Assembly (NCBI GenBank): GCA_964348085.1
Contig: CAYGBI010000004.1
Span: forward strand, 1-64,000
Length of the DNA: 64,000 bases
Direction of reading: 5' to 3'
Source: VXYL01 sp964348085
GTDB taxonomy: Bacteria > Pseudomonadota > Gammaproteobacteria > Pseudomonadales > Azotimanducaceae
Below are positions 1 through 10,519 of this stretch, piece by piece. The position numbers were made by a program, and so were the translations under genes. Under the pieces are notes generated by a model, which had not been told where the DNA came from, made no database searches, and worked only from the letters and a program-made list of their open reading frames with translations. Within the stretch, counting starts at the first letter, position 1. Every line of letters begins with the position of its first letter.

Positions 1-62
1 CCGCTTCCTTCAACGGAGGTCAGCGGGCACTTACCAAGGATCTGTCGTACACCCTTTAGTAC

Positions 63-2102
63 TTAGGTCGACGGCTGCCCTTGCCTCTCGAAGTCCTCGT
101 CGAGGCCTTTGATGATTTCGACCAGTTTCGATACTTCCTCGTCCCGTCGCAGGTACTCGGCGTAGCTTCGCTCGGCGTCCCGAACGAGCTGATCGTATGT
201 GATGTACCGGGCATTCACCGCCGCCAGCATCCGCCGGTTTTCTCCGTCGTCGCCCGGTGGCGGCGAACCCAGTATCGCGATCATCTCGATGTCCCGTGAT
301 TCGTCCGGAAATCGCTGGCTAAGGCACTTTTCGAGAGCGGTCTTGTACTTCCGCAACTGCTCAATCAGGTTTGGCGCCGTGACGGTCCGACCATACTTCT
401 TCAGCTCCACGATAACGTGCCTACCCGCCGCGGTCTTGTACCTGATGTCAATTCGCCCCTTACGCTCTTCCTCCGACAGCTTCACGCTGACCGCCTCGAA
501 CTCCGTGGTTACACGCTCTTCGATCCTCGCGTTGGCGGCAGCCCGTTCCCAAGACGGGTGTAGCAGCCATAGCTCCTCGAAGAGGAGCTGTTGCAGAACC
601 CGCTCCAATGCGGTCGGCGCGAGATCCTTCAATTGTTCGATTACCTTTAGTCGGCCTCTCGCCACTTCGTGATAGTGAACTGCCTCAATTTCCTCCACCC
701 CGACGATCAGACGGGAGAGCGTCTCGAAGTCGCGCTGTGTTTCGATGCCATCCAAGGCGCTCAGCATGTCTTGGAGGGCTAGTTTCTCGAATGCCAGGAT
801 CGTCGCACGGTAGAGTTCAAGTCTCGTTTGGTTGTCCGGCAGCGTTAGGGACTCGATTCGACCGAAGAGTCTTTCGGCCGTCTTCCGACTATCGGTCCCG
901 AGTCGGTCGTACCACCGTTGAACTGAGGGGTAGGTCAGGGCGCGTGTAGTGGCTTCCCTCTTCCTAAGGTCCGTCCATTGGTTCTTGATGGTCTTCAGTG
1001 CCTTCCGCACGAAGTCGTTAACAGCCCTATACCGAGGGTCGTCCTCTTTAACGCTTTGCCGGTTGCTAGTGACGATGTCGCGAGGCCCTTCGTCTAGGAA
1101 ATCCGCGTTGACCTCGCCCACTACGTATTGGGCGTACATCCCCGCCTCCTTGAACTCGGGGAGAATGTTCTCGTGAACGAGCTTGCCGCGAGCGAGAAGG
1201 ATGATCGAGTTGTTGACGTCGTCCAGCGAGTCGGGTCGGTCCACCGTCCCGATCCAACCGCTGATCGGATAGGTCTGAGGCTCGGCAGGCGGTTGTCCGG
1301 GCTCCTCGGTGGCCGAAGTCTCCGTAGGCACCACGACGGTCGCGTCCAATTCGTGACGCTCCTTGATTGTGCCTGCCACCTCGGGATCTGTGAGCTGTCC
1401 GAAGTGCCAGAGAAACTCCAGCTTGTTGTAGAAATCTCGGTCACTCGCCGAGATAGGCGTGCCGTCAACGAAGACCTCGAACCCGTGCGCAGGACCGATG
1501 ATGCTGAATCGACGGGCGAGCCGTCGGCGAAGGAACGGCGGCGTGCGGGAAATGCTCCTGTCGAGCTGTCGTAGAACGAGACGAGTGCCCTTCCCAAGGC
1601 CGCCGACGTCCGCTTCGATCTCTTCGGGGTGGTACTCGGAGGAGGCGTCCTCCTTGATTTCCTCCTCGATCTTCTGGCGGTTCATCGACAGCGCGTTGGC
1701 CTCGCCGTCCTTGACGGTATGCACTTCGACGATGTTGGCGATAGAGAACGACGAGAGTTTGCCGATGCCTTTGCGGCCCATGGCCTCTCGGCCGCCGGAG
1801 GTCTTGGACGACGCTAGGCGGCGTTGGTAGCCGACCTTCAAGAAACGCTCGTTGATGTCTTGGAGAGTCATCCCGTGCCCGGTGTCCTGCACTTCAATAC
1901 GCCCGTCGCTCAAGGTGATGTGGACCGTGGCAGCGTCGGCATCCCACGCGTTGGCGACGAGCTCGGAGACGACTGCGGGGACGTTGCTGTAGAGGCCGAT
2001 GCCGAGGTGGTTCAGGACGTTGAGACTGAGAGTCATTCGATACTTGTGCTCGGACTCGTCGGATCTGCTCCCGTGTTCACCGGGGCCGCTTGGGTTAGCC
2101 AT
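63..2102 (-). CDS. GHKL ATPase fused to a PD-(D/E)XK nuclease domain (MutL/MORC-like restriction or defence protein)
   Basis: 679 residues. The N-terminal half is a GHKL (Hsp90/MutL/MORC-type) ATPase: N-box ELVANAWDADA (about 47-57), DTGHG (73-77) and GRKGIGK (109-115). The C-terminal part carries a likely PD-(D/E)XK nuclease core: Asp552 in GRIDIRYK, then Glu566 and Lys568 in VELKK. GHKL ATPases joined to nuclease domains are known from bacterial restriction-modification loci, where they are thought to couple ATP-driven clamping to DNA cleavage. The start is the ATG 14 bases after the methyltransferase stop, so the two are probably cotranscribed and functionally paired. The open frame extends further upstream, but that part is antisense to the methyltransferase. 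Cleavage activity and target are inferred. The gene looks less GC-rich than the core of the window, which fits horizontal acquisition. Confidence 0.82.
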   Translation of the reverse strand: MANPSGPGEHGSRSDESEHKYRMTLSLNVLNHLGIGLYSNVPAVVSELVANAWDADAATVHITLSDGRIEVQDTGHGMTLQDINERFLKVGYQRRLASSKTSGGREAMGRKGIGKLSSFSIANIVEVHTVKDGEANALSMNRQKIEEEIKEDASSEYHPEEIEADVGGLGKGTRLVLRQLDRSISRTPPFLRRRLARRFSIIGPAHGFEVFVDGTPISASDRDFYNKLEFLWHFGQLTDPEVAGTIKERHELDATVVVPTETSATEEPGQPPAEPQTYPISGWIGTVDRPDSLDDVNNSIILLARGKLVHENILPEFKEAGMYAQYVVGEVNADFLDEGPRDIVTSNRQSVKEDDPRYRAVNDFVRKALKTIKNQWTDLRKREATTRALTYPSVQRWYDRLGTDSRKTAERLFGRIESLTLPDNQTRLELYRATILAFEKLALQDMLSALDGIETQRDFETLSRLIVGVEEIEAVHYHEVARGRLKVIEQLKDLAPTALERVLQQLLFEELWLLHPSWERAAANARIEERVTTEFEAVSVKLSEEERKGRIDIRYKTAAGRHVIVELKKYGRTVTAPNLIEQLRKYKTALEKCLSQRFPDESRDIEMIAILGSPPPGDDGENRRMLAAVNARYITYDQLVRDAERSYAEYLRRDEEVSKLVEIIKGLDEDFERQGQPST

Positions 2103-2116
2103 GGCTGCTTCGGTCC

Positions 2117-3190
2117 CTAATTCCGGACGACGTGCGACTCGATGTGCTTTGCGATGGTACGCGCAATCGCTTCGCTTAAGGCTACGGGAACGGCGTTCCC
2201 GATCTGCCGTCCCACGGTCTGGAAGTACACGGGCGCCCCCTCGGCGACAAACTCGTAGCCGGGCGGAAACGTCTGCAGCAGGGCAGCTTCCCGCAAGGTG
2301 ATCGCACGGTCTTGAGAAGGATGCCCGAACCGGCCGCGACCGAAACTGAAGCAGCCGGTGGTGATCGTGGGCGCGGGCTCGTCCCATGCCATCCGACCGT
2401 ACACGTTCCGATACCACTTGCCCGTGGTTCTTCGATGGCACTCGGCCAAGAGGTCCTTGGACCAGTCGTGCCATGTGCCCCCCGGCAACGAAGCCCGAAT
2501 CCGCCTCAGGTTCAGTTCCGACAACCTCGGCGACACGTGCAGACGGTCGTCGGCATGTGCTTCGCCTCTGCACACGGCCGGGAGGTCGCCGATCGCATCG
2601 CGAACCGTCGGCGTGGCGGTAGGCTGAGTGGGTGGGTCCAACGCCAGTCGCCCAAGCTTCGACGCCAGCACCACAAGGCGTTGACGCCGTTGGGGCACGC
2701 CGTAGTCCGTGCAGGCCACGATTCGAGACGTCACTTCATAGTGCTTTTCGAGTTGCCCGATGAACCCCGAGAGGAGCTTCCCACCGTCGAACGACGCCAG
2801 TCGCGGGACGTTCTCCATCGAAACGATCTCGGGTGCCAGCGAGCTAATCCGTTCCGCGAAGATGTCGACGAGGCGCCACCTGTTCGTACCGCGCTTCTTT
2901 GTTTCCGGCGTATAGGCCGAAAACGGCGAGCAAGGTGCGCAGCCAACGAGTATGCGCCTAGCCTTGGCCGGGTAGAGCGCCGCGAGGTCGGTGGCTGGCA
3001 CGTCTTCGATGGACTTGCCGACGAAACGCCCGCCGTTGTTCGCTTCGAAGGCGTGGCGGCAACTCTCGTCGACGTCCACCCCGGCCGCGACCCGAAACCC
3101 GGCGCGACGAAAACCATGGCTCAGACCGCCCGCGCCGCAGAAGACGTCGACGACCGCCCACTCATCGATTGGTGCCGGTTGAGAAGTCAT
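2117..3190 (-). CDS. DNA (cytosine-5-)-methyltransferase
   Basis: 357 residues from the chosen ATG; a TTG 69 bases further upstream is an alternative start. The C5-methyltransferase motifs appear in order: motif I DVFCGAGGLSHGF, motif IV with the catalytic Cys in GCAPCSPFS, motif VI MENVP, motif VIII GVPQRRQRL and motif X RQIGNAVP. The enzyme transfers a methyl group from S-adenosylmethionine to cytosine at a specific DNA site. Every catalytic motif is present, so it looks active. It lies directly upstream of the GHKL-nuclease gene, and I infer that it protects host DNA from that protein. The target-recognition region lies between motifs VIII and IX, and its specificity cannot be read from sequence. 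Confidence 0.93.
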   Translation of the reverse strand: MTSQPAPIDEWAVVDVFCGAGGLSHGFRRAGFRVAAGVDVDESCRHAFEANNGGRFVGKSIEDVPATDLAALYPAKARRILVGCAPCSPFSAYTPETKKRGTNRWRLVDIFAERISSLAPEIVSMENVPRLASFDGGKLLSGFIGQLEKHYEVTSRIVACTDYGVPQRRQRLVVLASKLGRLALDPPTQPTATPTVRDAIGDLPAVCRGEAHADDRLHVSPRLSELNLRRIRASLPGGTWHDWSKDLLAECHRRTTGKWYRNVYGRMAWDEPAPTITTGCFSFGRGRFGHPSQDRAITLREAALLQTFPPGYEFVAEGAPVYFQTVGRQIGNAVPVALSEAIARTIAKHIESHVVRN

Positions 3191-3360
3191 CGCCAATCCG
3201 ACGAATCGCTCGTCCGCAAAACGAGTGCGATTACACGCGCTCGGCGAATTGAACGTCAAGTCCGGCGCTGCCGGCTCGTCGCGTCTTGTCGCGACGAGGA
3301 GTGCCTGACGGCGGTGCAGGCGGACGGCGACCCGGCGCTTGCCGGCCTGCCGCGTCCGTC

Positions 3361-3389
3361 TTGTCGCTCACGGTGTCTCTTGCTAGAGT
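3361..3389 (+). promoter_or_regulatory. Possible sigma70-type promoter for hppA
   Basis: TTGTCG (-35-like, 4/6) at 3361-3366 and TAGAGT (-10-like, 4/6) at 3384-3389, separated by 17 bases. They lie about 90 bases before the pyrophosphatase start, in the divergent interval between the methyltransferase and hppA. Nothing else was recognised in that interval. The match is modest and rests on sequence alone. Confidence 0.3.
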
Positions 3390-3481
3390 GCTGCACCATT
3401 CGAGGGCGCCCTGCCTAGCGCAGGTTGGGCGGTGCGAGGGACATTCGCGCCCACAACAACAAACGGGGGAAGAAGGCTTCC

Positions 3482-5521
<2,040 letters not shown>

Positions 5522-5554
5522 TGTCGCCGCCATCTTTGGCAGCTCTTGGTAGTC

Positions 5555-5572
5555 GCCGCCACTTGTGGTGGC
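5555..5572 (+). terminator. Small hairpin after hppA
   Basis: GCCGCCA (5555-5561) pairs with TGGTGGC (5566-5572), allowing one G-T pair, around a CTTG loop. It sits 33 bases after the hppA stop and is followed by a mildly T-rich stretch. It could be a weak terminator or attenuator before the DUF899 gene. Evidence is structural only. Confidence 0.25.
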
Positions 5573-5618
5573 TCTTGGTATAGAGTCCCTTCGGCGACTT
5601 TGTTAGCTGGAGGTCAAG

Positions 5619-6218
5619 TTGTCGGACGACAAGATCGCGCAATTGCAGCGACGAATTGGCGAACTAACCGCTGAACTGGGAGAACTGCAGAAGGCGAGCG
5701 CCCCGACGCCGGTGCGCAACTATACGTTCGCCACGCTGAGCGGAGCGGCGACGCTGCGTGATCTCTTCGGCGAGCACGACAGATTGCTCGCCATACACAA
5801 CATGGGCCAAGGCTGCCGCTACTGCACCCTGTGGGCGGACGGCTTCAACGGTTTGCTGCCGCATTTGGAGTCGACGCTGTCGGTGGTCTTGCTGTCCAAG
5901 GACTCGCCGCAGACGCAACGCAAGTTCGCCAACTCCAGAGGCTGGCGCTTTCGCATGGCGTCGCACGGCGGCGGCGACTACATCGTCGAGCAAGGCGTCT
6001 ACGGCGAGGCGGAAAACTATCCGGGCGCCGTGGTATACGAGCGCGACGGCGAGACCATCTCGCGCAAGAACGCCTGCGTGTTCGGCCCGGGCGATTTGTA
6101 TTGCGGGCTGTGGCCGTTCCTCGCCATGGCCGGTATCGGTGTCGCCGAATGGGTGCCTCAATACAACTACTGGCAGCGTCCGGACAAACTCGACGACGGC
6201 GGGGAGAACGTGCTCTGA
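5619..6218 (+). CDS. DUF899-family thioredoxin-fold protein
   Basis: 199 residues, beginning at TTG with a strong GGAGGT ribosome site just upstream. After a short coiled N-terminus (IAQLQRRIGELTAELGELQ), the sequence has the DUF899 pattern: YTFATLSG, then NMGQGCRYCTLWADGFNG with a CRYC motif in the position of a thioredoxin-like active site, and VYERDGETISRK. It has no signal peptide or membrane segment, so it is probably cytoplasmic. The family's reaction is not established; a redox role is suggested only by the fold and the CxxC motif. It is transcribed in the same direction as hppA, about 100 bases downstream. Confidence 0.85.
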   Translation: MSDDKIAQLQRRIGELTAELGELQKASAPTPVRNYTFATLSGAATLRDLFGEHDRLLAIHNMGQGCRYCTLWADGFNGLLPHLESTLSVVLLSKDSPQTQRKFANSRGWRFRMASHGGGDYIVEQGVYGEAENYPGAVVYERDGETISRKNACVFGPGDLYCGLWPFLAMAGIGVAEWVPQYNYWQRPDKLDDGGENVL

Positions 6219-6222
6219 CGCG

Positions 6223-6241
6223 GTCCGCGACATCCGCGGAC
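6223..6241. terminator. Hairpin between convergent genes
   Basis: Perfect 7-bp stem, GTCCGCG (6223-6229) with CGCGGAC (6235-6241), around a 5-base loop. It occupies the 28-base gap between the convergent DUF899 and phosphofructokinase genes. No T tract follows on either strand, so intrinsic termination is only possible, not shown. Confidence 0.35.
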
Positions 6242-6246
6242 AGGCA

Positions 6247-7506
6247 TCACGGGTCGAACGGCGGCAGTTGCTTCGCCACCAGCGTGTTCTCGAGCACGGC
6301 GTAGTCCGGCAAGCCGTCTCGGTAGGGCGGGTAGTCCTCGCCGGCGATGAGCGGCGCCAAGTAGCGCCGCGCCGCCTCGGTGATGCCGAATCCGTCGTCG
6401 CTGATGAACGCCTCGGGCATCTTGCGCTCGACGTTCGCCACCTGCACCAACGGTACGTCGCCGAGCCGCCAACGATACGGTTGATCGGAGACGCGCACGA
6501 TAGTAGCCATCACCGAATTCCGGCCAGCCAGCGCCAGTTCCACCGCGTGGCGGCCCACCGCGTAGGCTTGCTCGACATCGGTGGCGGAAGCGATGTGCCG
6601 GGCAGCGCGCTGCAAGTAGTCGGCGACGGCGTAGTGGAACTTGTAGCCGAGCCGAGCCTTCACTAGCTGCGCCAGCGCTTGCGCTATGCCGCCGAGTTGA
6701 GTGTGGCCGAAGGCGTCCGTGCCGCCGGCCTCGGCGACGAAGCGACCGTCGGCGTAGCGGGCGCCTTCGGAGGCGACCACGACGCAAAACCCTGCGCGTT
6801 CGACAGTGGCCTGCGTCTTGGCTAGGAACGCCTCCTCGTCGAACGGCACCTCCGGCAGCAGGATGATATGCGGCGCGTCGCCGGGGTGGCGTTTCGCCAG
6901 CGCCCCGGCGGCGGCGATCCAGCCGGCGTGCCGGCCCATCACTTCCAAGATGAACACCTTGGTGGAGGTGGCGCACATGGAAGCCACGTCCAACGCCGCC
7001 TCGCGCACCGCCACCGCCACATATTTGGCGACCGAGCCGAAGCCGGGGCAGGTGTCCGTCAGGGGCAAGTCGTTGTCGACGGTCTTGGGAATGCCGATGC
7101 AGGTCATCGGATAGCCCAAGCGTTCGCCGAGCAGCGAAACCTTGTGCGCCGTGTCTTGCGAGTCGCCGCCGCCGTTGTAGAAGAAGGTGCGGATGTCGTG
7201 CGCCTTGAACACCTCGATCAAACGCTCGTACTCCCGTGCGTTGTCGTCCAAGGATGCAAGCTTGTAGCGGCAAGAGCCGAACGCGCCGCCGGGCGCGGCG
7301 CGTAGCGCCGCGATGGCGGCGGCGGATTCTTGGCTGGTGTCGATAAGCTCCTCGCGCAGGGCGCCGAGAATACCGTTGCGTCCGGCGAACACGGTGCCAA
7401 TGCGGTCGCGGTTGGCGCGTGCCGTCTCGATCACGCCGCAGGCGCTGGCGTTGATTACGGCGGTGACGCCGCCGGATTGCGCATAGAAGGCGTTGTGGTT
7501 GGCCAT
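6247..7506 (-). CDS. pfp: Pyrophosphate-dependent 6-phosphofructokinase
   Basis: 419 residues. Interconverts fructose 6-phosphate and fructose 1,6-bisphosphate using PPi/Pi rather than ATP/ADP. Two residues decide the phosphoryl donor. In NGGGDSQDTA (111-120) Asp115 replaces the Gly of ATP enzymes. In GIPKTVDND (138-146) Lys141 replaces the Gly of ATP enzymes. Both point to PPi. The sugar-phosphate loop MGRHAGWIAA is also intact. The reaction is reversible, so it can serve glycolysis and gluconeogenesis. The membrane pyrophosphatase encoded about 0.7 kb away works on the same PPi pool. Confidence 0.93.
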   Translation of the reverse strand: MANHNAFYAQSGGVTAVINASACGVIETARANRDRIGTVFAGRNGILGALREELIDTSQESAAAIAALRAAPGGAFGSCRYKLASLDDNAREYERLIEVFKAHDIRTFFYNGGGDSQDTAHKVSLLGERLGYPMTCIGIPKTVDNDLPLTDTCPGFGSVAKYVAVAVREAALDVASMCATSTKVFILEVMGRHAGWIAAAGALAKRHPGDAPHIILLPEVPFDEEAFLAKTQATVERAGFCVVVASEGARYADGRFVAEAGGTDAFGHTQLGGIAQALAQLVKARLGYKFHYAVADYLQRAARHIASATDVEQAYAVGRHAVELALAGRNSVMATIVRVSDQPYRWRLGDVPLVQVANVERKMPEAFISDDGFGITEAARRYLAPLIAGEDYPPYRDGLPDYAVLENTLVAKQLPPFDP

Positions 7507-7561
7507 TGACGCTTTGATCGCTTGACGTTAAGTCCCGATTGTCGCCGCGCTCCGGGACGAA

Positions 7562-8200
7562 TCAAAGCCCTGCGTCGTCGCCGGGCTTGTCGCCTCCCGG
7601 CGCGGGCGACCGCCGCACTGGCCGAGCCGTGCGATCGTCACGGCCGCCAAGCAGCGCCGGAATCGCCCCGACACGACTGACGATCGCTTCGGCGCTGCTT
7701 TGGGTATCCGCCCAATAACGGTCGCAGGCGGCGTCGAACCGGGCACCGGCCGTCGGCGTCTCGCGGTAATTGATCCACAGCCCGACCCGTTGCAGCGCTG
7801 CCCGTTCGGCGAACATGCTCTCGCGAAACCGACTCCGCGCGCTTGAGCGGCTCACGCCGTAGGCTTGTTCCACGTCCAGACATCCGGCGTAGCACCCATC
7901 CATGCCGCTCACATGGCTTTGCGCGAGTAGGCAGGTGTTGGTTTCCTCCAAGCGAATCAAGTCGTCTTGCGACTGCGTCGTGAGTTCATGGTACTCGTCG
8001 GAGATCAGCAGATCGGTCATGCGATCGACCTGCGCGAACAGTGCGAGCGCAGTCGTTTGCGCTCGATCGATGCAGGTCGCGTAACACTGTCCGACGGCTA
8101 GCCGGCCTTCTTGCCCCTTGGTTAGGTTTTGCGCGGCCGCCGGCGTTCCGAGCAGCGTGAGGTGCGCTGCGAGGATCCAAAGCAGGATTGGTCTGTTCAT
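7562..8200 (-). CDS. Exported protein of unknown function
   Basis: 212 residues from MNRPILLWILAA; a start six codons earlier is possible. A clear signal peptide (short basic start, hydrophobic stretch, cleavage near AAA-QN) predicts export to the periplasm. The mature part has paired cysteines (CYATC, later CYAGC, plus single Cys residues) that could form disulfides, then a largely helical middle and a Pro/Arg/Gly-rich tail. I do not recognise the family. It lies 55 bases upstream of the phosphofructokinase on the same strand, but nothing shows a functional link. Confidence 0.6.
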   Translation of the reverse strand: MNRPILLWILAAHLTLLGTPAAAQNLTKGQEGRLAVGQCYATCIDRAQTTALALFAQVDRMTDLLISDEYHELTTQSQDDLIRLEETNTCLLAQSHVSGMDGCYAGCLDVEQAYGVSRSSARSRFRESMFAERAALQRVGLWINYRETPTAGARFDAACDRYWADTQSSAEAIVSRVGAIPALLGGRDDRTARPVRRSPAPGGDKPGDDAGL

Positions 8201-8340
8201 GCGTATCCCTTGTGCCATGACTCAACAGATGCAAGCACCGTAAGCCAAGCATCTGCGAAAGGCATCCCCCTTTGGCGGCGTCGTTCAGATTGCGTTAAGG
8301 CTCTACGGCGCAAGACGGGACGGCAAGGTCGGGTGCGTTC

Positions 8341-8349
8341 TGCTATAAC
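8341..8349 (+). promoter_or_regulatory. Extended -10 promoter for the biotin carrier/carboxyltransferase genes
   Basis: TGCTATAAC matches an extended -10 element (TG-n-TATAAC), 34 bases before the biotin carrier start. No good -35 is visible, as is common for extended -10 promoters. It lies in the divergent gap after the exported-protein gene. Confidence 0.4.
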
Positions 8350-8382
8350 GCGCCCTCGCAGATACGCAGGCAAGGGGCATAC

Positions 8383-8604
8383 ATGGCGCAGCTTAGGGTC
8401 GAAAGCGAGGTCACGGGCAACGTGTGGAAAGTGCAAGTGGAGGCAGGCGCCGCGGTCCAAGAAGGCGACGTGCTGATTATCTTGGAGTCCATGAAGATGG
8501 AGATTCCCGTGGAAGCGCCCGCGGCCGGCACGGTCGTGGAACTCTTGGTGCAGGAAGAGGATTCGGTCGCCGAAGATCAGGTGGTCGCCGTTCTCGAAAC
8601 TTAA
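8383..8604 (+). CDS. Stand-alone biotin carboxyl carrier protein
   Basis: 73 residues, only a biotinyl/lipoyl hammerhead domain. The canonical biotinylation site LESMKMEI is present, with the target Lys between the two Met residues. It would carry the carboxyl group from a biotin carboxylase to a carboxyltransferase. The partner carboxyltransferase starts 35 bases downstream, so the two are surely cotranscribed. No separate biotin carboxylase gene lies next to them. The missing activity must come from elsewhere in the genome or, less likely, from the fused carboxylase at 30625-35517. Confidence 0.92.
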   Translation: MAQLRVESEVTGNVWKVQVEAGAAVQEGDVLIILESMKMEIPVEAPAAGTVVELLVQEEDSVAEDQVVAVLET

Positions 8605-8639
8605 GTACCCGAAGCATCGGCGCATAAGGAGCGACGAAC

Positions 8640-10196
8640 ATGAGCTGGGACGAGGAAGTCCTTGAGATCCAACGCCGTCGACGCCTCGCCAAACGCCAAG
8701 GCGGCAAGGAGGGCATCGCCAAGCAACACGCGCGCGGGCGGCTCACCATTCGCGAGCGCATCGACGGGCTGCTCGACCCCGGTTCCTTCCAAGAGCAGGG
8801 ACAGGCGACGGCCATTCCGGATTACGACGACGACGACCGGTTGATCGGCTTCGTGCCGGCCAACTACGTGGTCGGCTTCGGCCGCATCGACGGTCGTCGC
8901 GTAGTGGTCGGCGGCGAGGACTTCACGTTGAAGGGCGGCTCGCCGAACGCCGCCGGATTGCGCAAGAGCGTCTACGCGGAGCACTTGGCGGTGCAATACA
9001 AGGTGCCGCTGGTGCGTTCGCTCGAAGGCGGCGGCGGCAGTGTCAAAGGCGGCGGTGGGCGACGGGGCGGCACGGTCGGCGAACCGGTGTACTCGCCGCC
9101 GCGGTTTCGCATCATTGCCGACGCCATGGGCGCGGTGCCGGTGGTCTCGATGGCCGCCGGCGCGGTAGCGGGGTTTCCCGCCGGGCGCTTGGTAGCGTCG
9201 CACTTTTCGGTAATGACCCGCTACACGGCGCAGATCATGATCGGTGGTCCGGCGCTGGTGGAGCGTGCCCTCGGCGTCCGCCTCACCAAAGACGAGCTCG
9301 GCGGCGCCGCGATTCATGCCAAGAGCGGCATCGTCGACAACGTCGCCGATGACGAGCACGACATGTTCGACCAAGTGCGCCGATTCCTAAGCTATCTGCC
9401 CACCAATATTCACAACCGGGCGCCGCGCCAAGACTGCGACGACGACCCGGAGCGCATGGAGGAGGAACTGCTCACCGCGGTGCCGAGGGAAGCCAACGCG
9501 CCCTTCGACATGCGCGAAATACTGGCCATGGTCATGGACGAGGGCTCGCTATTCGAGCTCGGCAGGGATTATGGCCCCAGCCAAATCACCGCCTTGGCGC
9601 GGCTCGATGGCCAACCCGTCGGGGTACTCGCCAACGACAATCGCGTCTACGCCGGCGCCATGACCGCCGAGGCCGGGCAGAAGTACCGCCGCTTCGTGGA
9701 GATGTGCGACACCTTCCACCTGCCTATCGTCAACTTCATCGACCAACCAGGGTTCATGATCGGCCCGGAAGCCGAGCGCAACGGCACCATTCGCTACGGC
9801 ATGGCCGCCGTCTGCGCCGCCGCACAAGCGACGGTGCCGTGGGCGGCGATTCAGGTTCACAAGGGCTTCGGCGTCGCCACCGCCGCCCACTACGCGCCCA
9901 ACAACTATGTGCTCGCGTGGCCGTCCGTGGAATCCGGCGCGCTGCCGCTCGAAGGCGGCGTGGCGGTGGCCTTTCACCGCGAAATCGCCGCCGCCGCCGA
10001 CCCGGACGCCAAACGCCGCGAGTTGGAAGACAGGCTCCGCAGCGCCCGCTCGCCCTATCCCCGCGCCGAGTCGTTCGCGGTACATGAGCTGATCGACCCG
10101 CGCGAGACGCGGCCAACGCTTTGCCGCTGGGTAGAATGGATCCAGCCACAGCTCGACGAACTCACCGGTCCCACGCGGTTTCCGATGCGGCCCTAG
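8640..10196 (+). CDS. Acyl-CoA carboxylase, carboxyltransferase (beta) subunit
   Basis: 518 residues, the full length of propionyl-, methylcrotonyl- or other acyl-CoA carboxylase beta subunits. It opens with the family's helical start (EILEIQRRR-like, then HARGRLTIRERIDGLLDPGSF). Conserved features include LEGGGGSVKGGGG, the C-terminal half's FIDQPGFMIGPEAERNG and VHKGFGVATAAHYAPNN. It transfers the carboxyl group from biotin to an acyl-CoA. Which acyl-CoA is used cannot be told from sequence. An AAGGAG ribosome site precedes the ATG. Its carrier protein is encoded immediately upstream. Confidence 0.92.
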   Translation: MSWDEEVLEIQRRRRLAKRQGGKEGIAKQHARGRLTIRERIDGLLDPGSFQEQGQATAIPDYDDDDRLIGFVPANYVVGFGRIDGRRVVVGGEDFTLKGGSPNAAGLRKSVYAEHLAVQYKVPLVRSLEGGGGSVKGGGGRRGGTVGEPVYSPPRFRIIADAMGAVPVVSMAAGAVAGFPAGRLVASHFSVMTRYTAQIMIGGPALVERALGVRLTKDELGGAAIHAKSGIVDNVADDEHDMFDQVRRFLSYLPTNIHNRAPRQDCDDDPERMEEELLTAVPREANAPFDMREILAMVMDEGSLFELGRDYGPSQITALARLDGQPVGVLANDNRVYAGAMTAEAGQKYRRFVEMCDTFHLPIVNFIDQPGFMIGPEAERNGTIRYGMAAVCAAAQATVPWAAIQVHKGFGVATAAHYAPNNYVLAWPSVESGALPLEGGVAVAFHREIAAAADPDAKRRELEDRLRSARSPYPRAESFAVHELIDPRETRPTLCRWVEWIQPQLDELTGPTRFPMRP

Positions 10197-10510
10197 CCAC
10201 TCGTCGCACCGAGCACGGTGGGGTGCCCGCCAGTCTCGGGACGCGGCCCGCTCGACGTCGAATGCGCGCGCCGCACCCAAATGCGCCGGCGGTCGAGGTC
10301 GTATCGGGACTCGGAGGCGTGCCCGTAAACCGGGTGATAAAGGCGTAGGTGCGTTTCGCCGGCGGCGAGGCAGCAGGAGCGACGCCAGCACCAAAGGAGA
10401 GGTAGAGGGCCCCGTTCAAAGAACGCCCATGTGGGGGAATCAGCCGAGGCGAGATGCTCGTTCGCGCATTGCCGGACGAATGCGTCCAAACGAACGCCCA
10501 CGCGGGGGGA
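10197..10510. other. Non-coding interval after the carboxyltransferase
   Basis: 314 bases between the convergent carboxyltransferase and vsr genes. Short frames run through it on both strands, but none has family similarity or a ribosome site that I would trust. The stretch contains a near-direct repeat (annotated separately) and, at 10203-10230, a segment resembling one at 45141-45169. Confidence 0.5.
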
Positions 10511-10519
10511 TCAGCCGGG
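10421..10519. repeat. Imperfect 28-base direct repeat overlapping the 3' end of vsr
   Basis: Copy A at 10421-10448 and copy B at 10492-10519 share GAACGCCCA, a G-rich centre and ATCAGCCG, with only a few mismatches, spaced 71 bases apart. Copy B covers the vsr stop codon and its last codons, so copy A may be the remnant of a small duplication of the gene end or a short dispersed repeat. No transposase or target-site structure was seen. Confidence 0.5.

Noticed and set aside
10193..10501. Minus-strand open frame after the carboxyltransferase, containing segments from both repeat copies
   Set aside because: No family similarity, no trustworthy ribosome site, and its sequence largely reflects repeat and GC-rich composition; treated as non-coding.
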